Below are positions 1 through 5,449 of a stretch of 7,065 nucleotides of DNA, piece by piece. Origin of the DNA: Actinomycetes bacterium (GTDB lineage Bacteria > Actinomycetota > Aquicultoria > CAJVYJ01 > JAUVQD01); assembly GCA_030598355.1 (NCBI GenBank), contig JAUVQD010000069.1, forward strand, positions 1 through 7,065, given 5' to 3'. Both the position numbers and the translations under genes were made by a program. Below the pieces are notes generated by a model. It was not told the DNA's origin and ran no database searches. It was given only the letters and a program-made list of their open reading frames with translations. Every line of letters starts with the position of its first letter. Positions within the stretch are counted from its first letter, which is position 1.

Positions 1-2085
1 CGCGCGAGTTGTCAAAGGGGCCTGATAAATTATCATTCTACGTTGATGTTCTTGTGGGTCGTCGGGTACTTGACATGAAACTGTCACATTGGCTTTTAAG
101 TGGCCGTTCAATTTTGTTAGACGCTTCGCCAATAGCACGCCCTCGTGTTCGTCTCTGACATAAATTGTAGATGAGTGCCCCTGGTTAAGCACTTGGCTGA
201 GCATGCTATCTTTATCTTTTTCTCCGCGCCGGTCGATGAATCTGACTTTTGCCGGATCCAAATTAATGGCAGCTTTGACGGGCAGCAAAAATCCTGAACC
301 CGGAGTTGGCAGTTGCATCTTCGCTTTCTCATCGCTGACCGGACTGGACTCGGCAAGCCTGGCATCAAATATCTTTAACTGCATCTCTGATCGACCGCGA
401 AATTCGTTGCGCTGAGCGTAAAATGCCAGATCAAGTTCTGCCTCTTTTTCCATAAGCGGGCTATCTTCGCCGATCTTAAACGCGACCGCGTCTCCAACAA
501 AACCATCGGAGTGAATAAAGAATCTTAAATGCTCATCTTTTGACCCCATACTCACCCGACCGTCCACAAAAGCACGGCTAAGCGATAGGGTCGGAAGTGG
601 ATTGCCGATTCCAAATGGCGACAATCTATCGATTTCATCTATCAATAGCTCACTTATTTCAAGCGGATCTATAGGTAAATCAATGGTGAGCCAATCTTTG
701 AAATCCGCCTCATCTAATCTCGCTGCTGCCACCTTTTCAAAGGCCAGCCGAAACTTATCAAGGTCTGCCTCGCGTACCGTCAGACCAGCCGCGCCTCGAT
801 GACCACCCCATCGAACCAAATACTTCTCGCAAGCTTGCAAAGCCTCAAAAATATTGAAATTTGGAATGGAGCGAGCGGAGCCGATAAAGAACCCGTCCTT
901 TTTTGTAAATAGAATTGTTGGTCTGAAATAGCGCTCAACCAAACGTGAGGCGACAATGCCTTTGACCCCCTCATGCCAATCAGGAGATGCCAAAGCCAGC
1001 GTATTTTTATAGCCTGTAGATTCGACCATATCGACTGCCTCGGCAAACATTTTTCTCTCAATCTTCTGGCGATCACGATTTTTAGCATCTAAAGATTTAG
1101 CGCAAGCTAAAGCCTCTTTTTGGTCTTTTGTCATCAGTAATTTCAGCGCCATTTCAGCGGATGCCATGCGGCCTGAGGCATTTAGGCGCGGGGCTAATCC
1201 AAAACTTACTTGGCCAGACGACATTGATCCTCTTTTAAAACCACTTATCGCGATCAGATTCTGGAGACCGGGACGCTCAGTTGCTGCCAGTTTTTTTAAG
1301 CCATGATGGACAAGAATCCGATTCTCCCCGACAAGAGGAGCCATATCAGCCACGGTCCCGAGCGCAACCAAGTCTATATAATCAAAAGCGTCTTCGAACC
1401 CCGCTTTATCTAACACTACTTGGGCCAGCTTAAAAGCCAACCCGACCCCGGCCAAATCTTTGAATGGATAATCGCATCCCGTCTGACGCGGGTTTATGAT
1501 TGCATCTGCATCCGGCAATTCCGCCCCTGGTTGATGATGATCAACAACAATAACCTTAATACCTAATTCTTTAGCAAGGGCTATCTCTTCAAGATTTGAG
1601 ATACCACAATCCACAGTGATTATCAGACCGATCTTTTTTTCGGCCAAACCCTTAATAGCTTTACTGCTTAGGCCATAGCCATCGTCAAAGCGATCTGGAA
1701 CAAAAGGTATCGTTTTAGCTCCAATTTGTTGAAGAGCCTGTGTAAGAAGAGTCGTCGCAGTTAGACCATCGACATCGAAATCACCAAAGACGCAAATGGT
1801 GTCACCGGCTTCGATCGTCGTAAATATTATTTTTGAAGCGGGAAGAGCGCCTTTAAGTTTAGTCGGCTTAAGTAGTTTGGCCTTATCCGGGGAAAGAAAA
1901 GCCTTTATCTCTTTCGGCTTAGTTAAGCCCCTCGCCACCAGAAGCTTGGCCAGATTTAAAGGGATATCGAGCGACTTGGTTAGTCTGCGAGCCGCTTTAA
2001 GATCGACCTCAACGAATCGCCACTCTTTTTGCACTCCCTTAAGGCCGCCTTGGGCGTCGTTGTTCCTTGTTAACTTTGGCTTCAT
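1..2085 (-). CDS. recJ: Single-stranded-DNA-specific 5'-3' exonuclease RecJ (3' end cut by window edge)
   Basis: RecJ degrades single-stranded DNA 5' to 3' in the cytoplasm, in recombination and mismatch or base-excision repair, using a two-metal DHH phosphoesterase site. I translated 695 uninterrupted codons from ATG at 2085 to base 1, with no stop and no frameshift. DHH-domain motifs are GDFDVDG (residues 101-107), VDCGIS (158-163), DHH (182-184) and VALGTVADM (240-248). The DHHA1 part shows RLNASGRM (300-307), WHEGVKG (370-376) and GGHRGAAG (427-434), followed by the OB-fold signature PFGIGNPLP (490-498). Sequence past about residue 610 continues as a further C-terminal region, so this is a long RecJ (as in Bacillus) rather than the roughly 570-residue E. 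coli type. The first 47 nt overlap lapA. There is no good Shine-Dalgarno before ATG 2085, and a GTG at 2034 (residue 18, just before the conserved WRFVEVD) is an alternative start. The gene is probably cotranscribed with lapA. Family assignment is very secure; only the exact start and the missing 3' end are open. Confidence 0.97.
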   Translation of the reverse strand, partial: MKPKLTRNNDAQGGLKGVQKEWRFVEVDLKAARRLTKSLDIPLNLAKLLVARGLTKPKEIKAFLSPDKAKLLKPTKLKGALPASKIIFTTIEAGDTICVFGDFDVDGLTATTLLTQALQQIGAKTIPFVPDRFDDGYGLSSKAIKGLAEKKIGLIITVDCGISNLEEIALAKELGIKVIVVDHHQPGAELPDADAIINPRQTGCDYPFKDLAGVGLAFKLAQVVLDKAGFEDAFDYIDLVALGTVADMAPLVGENRILVHHGLKKLAATERPGLQNLIAISGFKRGSMSSGQVSFGLAPRLNASGRMASAEMALKLLMTKDQKEALACAKSLDAKNRDRQKIERKMFAEAVDMVESTGYKNTLALASPDWHEGVKGIVASRLVERYFRPTILFTKKDGFFIGSARSIPNFNIFEALQACEKYLVRWGGHRGAAGLTVREADLDKFRLAFEKVAAARLDEADFKDWLTIDLPIDPLEISELLIDEIDRLSPFGIGNPLPTLSLSRAFVDGRVSMGSKDEHLRFFIHSDGFVGDAVAFKIGEDSPLMEKEAELDLAFYAQRNEFRGRSEMQLKIFDARLAESSPVSDEKAKMQLPTPGSGFLLPVKAAINLDPAKVRFIDRRGEKDKDSMLSQVLNQGHSSTIYVRDEHEGVLLAKRLTKLNGHLKANVTVSCQVPDDPQEHQRRMIIYQAPLTTRA

Positions 2086-2347
2086 CGAATAAACCCTGGT
2101 TGTCTTTCTTTAAATCCCGTAGCCGGTGGTCCTTATCCGACAATTGTTGACGAAGTTTAAACAATGAACCTAAACCAGCAACAACCCCGGCTATGGAGCC
2201 GATTAATGCTGAGATAATTATGATCAAAGCTAAGGATAGCGGCTTACTGCCAACTATATAATTGAATTGAACAGCGTCAGCGTTTGCTAGAGAAAAGATC
2301 ACGACAATGACCATTAATACAAGCGTCAGTATCAATCGCCACTGCAT
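2039..2347 (-). CDS. Small LapA-domain (DUF1049-like) membrane protein
   Basis: This 102-residue protein has the architecture of the LapA domain family: a transmembrane helix at residues 5-22, a short polar loop NADAVQFNYI (22-31) with the family's typical Asn and alternating hydrophobics, a second helix at about 38-60, then a charged helix likely to form a cytoplasmic coiled coil (64-92) and a basic tail, RRPRRP. In E. coli LapA helps control lipopolysaccharide synthesis. In Gram-positive-like lineages the same domain occurs without LPS and its role is unknown, so I do not transfer the function or symbol. The start is well supported by AAGGAG five bases before the ATG. It is the first gene of a lapA-recJ unit, and its last 16 codons plus stop may overlap the recJ start. 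Membership rests on architecture and loop pattern, not a strong catalytic motif. Confidence 0.82.
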   Translation of the reverse strand: MQWRLILTLVLMVIVVIFSLANADAVQFNYIVGSKPLSLALIIIISALIGSIAGVVAGLGSLFKLRQQLSDKDHRLRDLKKDNQGLFDEAKVNKEQRRPRRP

Positions 2348-2352
2348 CTTTT

Positions 2353-2358
2353 CTCCTT
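2353..2358 (-). promoter_or_regulatory. Ribosome binding site of the lapA-like gene
   Basis: AAGGAG on the minus strand lies five bases upstream of the ATG at 2347. It fixes the lapA start and contrasts with the poor site before recJ, suggesting recJ translation may depend on lapA translation. Confidence 0.8.
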
Positions 2359-2379
2359 TTCAGACCACCTGTCAATATC

Positions 2380-2408
2380 ATAATAGAAGAGTAAGGCCCG
2401 GCGGGCAA
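2380..2408 (-). promoter_or_regulatory. Candidate sigma-70-type promoter for lapA-recJ
   Basis: On the minus strand, TTGCCC (2408-2403) is followed by exactly 17 bases and TATTAT (2385-2380). This gives a -35/-10 pair of good quality about 33 bases from the lapA start codon. It lies in the only non-coding stretch before lapA. It is a consensus match only; no transcription start is visible in the sequence. Confidence 0.55.
2396..2406. repeat. 11-bp inverted repeat between divergent promoters
   Basis: GCCCG-G-CGGGC has perfect 5-bp arms around one central base and lies between the two divergent promoters. It overlaps the lapA-side -35 box and part of the spacer, and sits about 16 bp upstream of the ychF-side -35 box. 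It could be an operator. With arms this short it could also be chance, and a one-base loop cannot form a stable RNA hairpin with all five pairs. Confidence 0.3.
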
Positions 2409-2422
2409 GACGTGCTTTGCTA

Positions 2423-2451
2423 TTGAAATAATACCATGATTGACCTTTAAT
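2423..2451 (+). promoter_or_regulatory. Candidate sigma-70-type promoter for ychF
   Basis: TTGAAA (2423-2428), a 17-base spacer and TTTAAT (2446-2451) give a near-consensus housekeeping promoter with a predicted leader of roughly 40 bases before the ychF ATG. The intergenic region from 2348 to 2500 thus appears to hold two back-to-back promoters and nothing else I can recognise. Confidence 0.55.
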
Positions 2452-2487
2452 GCAGAAGGTACAAAGTAATTTTAGAATAATCGAATT

Positions 2488-2494
2488 AGAAGGA
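2488..2494 (+). promoter_or_regulatory. Ribosome binding site of ychF
   Basis: AGAAGGA ends six bases before the ATG at 2501. The spacing and purine content support this start, which also puts the P-loop at the usual place near the N-terminus. Confidence 0.75.
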
Positions 2495-2500
2495 TAATCA

Positions 2501-3574
2501 ATGAAAATAGGTCTTGTTGGACTCCCGAACGCCGGAAAATCAACGCTTTTCAACGCCCTGACAAAAATAGGCGCGCCTGTTGCTGATTATCCGTTTACAA
2601 CCATAGAACCAAATGTCGGTTTCGTTACTGTGCCCGATGATCGATTTGAGAAAGTAGTCGAGCTGATAGAGCCGAAAAAAACAGTCCCGGCTGTTATGCG
2701 TTTTGTTGATATCGCCGGATTAGTTAAGGGCGCAAGCCAGGGCGAGGGCCTCGGCAACCAATTTCTTGGCCACATTCGCGAGGTCGACGCGATCGTCCAC
2801 GTTGTGCGATGCTTTGACACTCATGGCCCGCGGGAAGCTAAAGATAGCCCCGGCAGCGATATAGAGATTATTAACTTTGAGTTGGCCTTGGCAGACTTGG
2901 CGACCTGTGAGAAACGGGTTAAGCGTTTAGCTAAGCCCGCTAAATCCGGTGACAAAGAAAGCATTGTGTTGCTTGAAGAACTAAACAAACTTATCGAAGA
3001 GTTATCATTAGGCCATTTGGCCAGTAATTTCCCGGGAATTGAACGTTTTGCCGATCTCTGCCTTTTAACAGCCAAGCCAATGATCTTTGCTGCCAATATT
3101 AGCGAGGATGAGCTTCGCGCAGAGCAGACTGAAGGAGCCACCGAGGTGAAAAAATATGCTGAATCACACGGCTGCGATCATATCGTTATCAGCGCCAAAG
3201 TCGAAGCTGAACTTGCCGACCTTGACGAAGACGACCGGGAAGAGTTCCGGGCCGAGATGGGAATTGACGAGTCCAGCCAAAATCACTTTATCAAGGTCGC
3301 TTATCACACGTTGGGTCTTATGAGCTTCTTTACAGCCGGCCCCGAGGAAGTCCGGGCTTGGACAGTCAAGCAGAAGGCTACAGCAGTCGAGGCAGCGGGC
3401 ATTATTCATACGGATTTCGCAACGGGATTCATAAAGGCCGAGGTAATCGGTTATTCTGAGCTACTAGACGCCGGCTCATTTAGCGCAGCTCGCGAAGTTG
3501 GGCGTTTGCGACTAGAGGGTAAAAACTATCTCGTCCAGGACGGCGATGTCATGCACTTCAAGTTTAACTGTTAA
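2501..3574 (+). CDS. ychF: Ribosome-associated P-loop ATPase YchF (Obg/OLA1 family)
   Basis: YchF is a universally conserved cytoplasmic ATPase that binds ribosomes and is linked to translation and stress responses. The 357 residues are close to the usual 360-365. The P-loop is GLPNAGKST (residues 7-15), switch I is DYPFTTIEPNVG (29-40), and the G3 region is DIAGLVKGASQGEGLGNQF (70-88). The base-recognition motif is NISE (199-202), the NxxE form that makes YchF prefer ATP over GTP, instead of NKxD. A helical coiled-coil arm spans about 125-175. The C-terminal TGS domain (about 275-357) has HTDFATGFIKAEVI and ends DGDVMHFKFN. One oddity is the loop after VVRCF (101-105). It reads DTHGPREAKDSPGSDI, about two residues shorter than in E. 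coli YchF, with its only histidine at +3 from the Phe; E. coli His114, proposed as catalytic, is at +7. ychF stands alone on the plus strand, convergent with the methyltransferase. Identity is secure. Confidence 0.97.
   Translation: MKIGLVGLPNAGKSTLFNALTKIGAPVADYPFTTIEPNVGFVTVPDDRFEKVVELIEPKKTVPAVMRFVDIAGLVKGASQGEGLGNQFLGHIREVDAIVHVVRCFDTHGPREAKDSPGSDIEIINFELALADLATCEKRVKRLAKPAKSGDKESIVLLEELNKLIEELSLGHLASNFPGIERFADLCLLTAKPMIFAANISEDELRAEQTEGATEVKKYAESHGCDHIVISAKVEAELADLDEDDREEFRAEMGIDESSQNHFIKVAYHTLGLMSFFTAGPEEVRAWTVKQKATAVEAAGIIHTDFATGFIKAEVIGYSELLDAGSFSAAREVGRLRLEGKNYLVQDGDVMHFKFNC
3571..3574. other. Overlapping convergent stop codons (TTAA)
   Basis: The ychF stop is TAA at 3572-3574, and the methyltransferase stop is TAA read on the minus strand from 3573-3571. 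Both lie in one TTAA. No intergenic terminator can exist here, so each transcript must end inside the opposite gene. Confidence 0.95.
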
Positions 3575-4548
3575 ACCTTAGCTTCGTGCCGCGCCCCTAA
3601 GTTAAGTGCATCGGCCTGATCAAGGTGGGATGAATCCGCTGTTTTTCTTAGTAGAACAAGATCTTGGCACGGATTGCCAAGCGCGCCCTCGGAAATGTAA
3701 TCAATGATCTCAAAGTTTCTCGCGAATTTTTCATAAATATATTTCTTGGGATGAAAGACCGTGCAAATATTTGTTCCCGCTTGATCACCGCCATAGACGA
3801 TCAATTCACCCCGCAAAAAACGAGCCCTATCCTTCTGCAATATATCCGGTAGATAATAGTCTTGACCGTGGACACTGACTAGAAGATGGCCACCCAATTT
3901 CATAATACGATTTAGTTCGTCTATCCAAAATAATTGTTGCTCTTCCGTTAGATGAGTGAAGACTGAAAAAGCGTAGGCAAGATTAAACTTCTTGTCCTCA
4001 AATGCCAGTGGGCTTTTCAGCTCGTTCGTCGAAAACTGCGCGAATTTCAGATGGCTGTCTGCCCAATCGATCAAAGACGGATTGTAATCGCTTCCATATA
4101 GATTCGCGGTGCGCCTCTTTTTCCAGTGCCTGATTACCCGCCCGACACCGCAACCAAAATCAAGAATATGGTCTTCCCTTGTGATTCGCACACCATTTTT
4201 GGCGAGAATACCTCTAGCGCTACGCACCGCCGCTTTTCCGGATCTGATGAACCAGCGAACATCATCGCTACCGGCAACCATTGTCATTAAGTCTAAATCA
4301 GGCAGAGGCGCGCCCCTATACTTGTGCCATTTGTAAGTAGATGAGAGCCAAAACGCCTCCGCGAACTCCACTATCGATTCCCAGATATCAGTAGCCCACC
4401 GGCTTAAGCTGCCCCAAAGGCTGACAAAAAGATCTTTCACCTTCTGGCGCATCCGGGGGAAAATCAACCATACGGGAAGAAGAATAATGAAAGTAATAGC
4501 TTTTTGAGGCCTATCAAGGGTATCGAACCAATCCAAAAGACGTTTCAT
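3571..4548 (-). CDS. Class I SAM-dependent methyltransferase with N-terminal membrane-associated segment
   Basis: This 325-residue protein carries a Rossmann-fold methyltransferase domain. SAM-binding motif I is ILDFGCGVGR (128-137), the acidic second strand is YGSDYNP (151-157), followed by FNLAYAFSVFTHL (188-200) and GGHLLVSVHG (219-228). The stretch VAGSDDVRWFIRSGK (91-105) before the domain and EGALGNPCQDLVLLRK (287-302) after it match, from memory, an actinobacterial-type methyltransferase subfamily often found in glycan or cell-surface clusters; the substrate is unknown. Residues 16-32 (KAITFIILLPVWLIFPR) look like one membrane helix, followed by an aromatic-rich amphipathic stretch (38-75), so the enzyme is probably tethered to the inner membrane. 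About 22 residues beyond the family end form a polar tail. I chose ATG 4548, four bases after the secF stop. A longer frame from 4647 would lie almost wholly inside secF. No strong Shine-Dalgarno is seen, suggesting coupling to secF translation. Confidence 0.88.
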   Translation of the reverse strand: MKRLLDWFDTLDRPQKAITFIILLPVWLIFPRMRQKVKDLFVSLWGSLSRWATDIWESIVEFAEAFWLSSTYKWHKYRGAPLPDLDLMTMVAGSDDVRWFIRSGKAAVRSARGILAKNGVRITREDHILDFGCGVGRVIRHWKKRRTANLYGSDYNPSLIDWADSHLKFAQFSTNELKSPLAFEDKKFNLAYAFSVFTHLTEEQQLFWIDELNRIMKLGGHLLVSVHGQDYYLPDILQKDRARFLRGELIVYGGDQAGTNICTVFHPKKYIYEKFARNFEIIDYISEGALGNPCQDLVLLRKTADSSHLDQADALNLGARHEAKV

Positions 4549-4552
4549 GGAA

Positions 4553-5449
4553 TCAACTTTTCTTAGAGTTGGCCTTAGCAAGCCTTTTCCTGAGAGCGAC
4601 ATATTTGGGTTCGGTCTCTTTCCACACAGCCAGGATAGGGCTGGCAATAAAAAGAGATGAATAAGCTCCAGAGACTTGGCCTATAAGTAAAGCAAAAGCA
4701 AAATCCTTCAGGGTCTCTCCCCCAAGAAGCAACAAGGAGATAACCGGGATAATGGAGGTCAAAGAAGTGTTGATAGACCGACGCAGCGACTGGTTAACCG
4801 AAAGGTTGACCATGTCCGAATAAGACCTTAGTTTCAACCCCGGTGTGTTTTCCCGCACTCGATCGAAAATGACAATTGTGTCGTAAAGAGAATATCCGAG
4901 AATAGTTAAAAAAGCGGCCACAGTTGAGGTGGTAACTTCCCGCCCGACGAGAGCATATAAGCCAAGAGCTACAAGGGTATCGTGAATAAGAGCCAGAACT
5001 GCCGCTATTCCCATCTTATATTCAAAGCGAATGGCGATGAAGCCGGAAACGACGACCAGTGAAACTAAAAGCGCGACAATCGTGCCTGAGGTCAGTCGCT
5101 TCCCCCAGCTGGCGCCGACCTCTTGGATATTAAAATCTTTCGCCCCTATTTTATTTAGAGCATCTCTAACCTCTTGCTGCCGGTTTGGATTAAGTTCAAT
5201 AGTTCTGATAAAAACACCTTTTGCGCCGGCTTTCTGGATAACGCTCTCCCCTAAGCCGAAGGGCTCAATGGCGCTTCTCACTTTGGCGACGCTAATCGAT
5301 TTCTCGAATCGCACCTCAAATAAGGTGCCGCCCTTAAACTCAATACCAAAAGCCAAACCTTTTATGATGAGAGCCGCGATACCGATAGCAATAACGGCGC
5401 TAGATGCGGCAAACCAAATTGCCCGGCGACCGACAAAATCAATCTTCAT
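4553..5449 (-). CDS. secF: Protein translocase subunit SecF
   Basis: SecF pairs with SecD in the cytoplasmic membrane, and the complex uses the proton gradient to help pull proteins across after SecA-driven export. The 298 residues fit a stand-alone SecF. Helix 1 is at about 9-29, followed by GIEFKGGT (35-42), the counterpart of the usual GxDFxGGT. The small periplasmic P1 domain spans about 43-112. VGASWGKRL (111-119) leads into helix 2, then RFEYKMGIAAVLALIHD (141-157), the hallmark GYSLYDTIVIFDRVREN (185-201), NTSLTS (227-232) and GAYSS (261-265) in the last helices, and a short basic cytoplasmic tail. Tyr189 replaces the Asn of the common GYSxNDT motif, a change I associate with Actinomycetota. 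The ATG directly follows the secD stop (TAGATG) and has a strong AGGAGG nine bases upstream, inside secD. It is followed by the methyltransferase after four bases. Confidence 0.97.
   Translation of the reverse strand: MKIDFVGRRAIWFAASSAVIAIGIAALIIKGLAFGIEFKGGTLFEVRFEKSISVAKVRSAIEPFGLGESVIQKAGAKGVFIRTIELNPNRQQEVRDALNKIGAKDFNIQEVGASWGKRLTSGTIVALLVSLVVVSGFIAIRFEYKMGIAAVLALIHDTLVALGLYALVGREVTTSTVAAFLTILGYSLYDTIVIFDRVRENTPGLKLRSYSDMVNLSVNQSLRRSINTSLTSIIPVISLLLLGGETLKDFAFALLIGQVSGAYSSLFIASPILAVWKETEPKYVALRKRLAKANSKKS

Noticed and set aside
780..1088. Minus-strand open frame of 102 codons inside recJ
   Set aside because: It is out of frame with the continuous RecJ reading frame, which carries all DHH and DHHA1 motifs over this region; the peptide has no recognisable features.
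1796..2092. Plus-strand open frame of 98 codons opposite the recJ 5' end
   Set aside because: It lies entirely antisense to recJ and the lapA end, with no domain pattern.
3515..3545. Possible minus-strand terminator after the methyltransferase (CGTCCTGGACG then TTTTT)
   Set aside because: The four-pair stem is separated from the T run by six bases and lies inside ychF; not convincing.
3620..3660. Possible terminator downstream of ychF (GGATGAATCC followed later by TTTTT)
   Set aside because: The stem is four pairs with a two-base loop and the T run is not adjacent, so it is too weak to call.
4549..4647. Upstream extension of the methyltransferase by 33 codons to an ATG at 4647
   Set aside because: The extension lies almost entirely within the secF 3' end and reads as low-sense sequence; ATG 4548 gives a natural four-base gap and starts just before the membrane helix.
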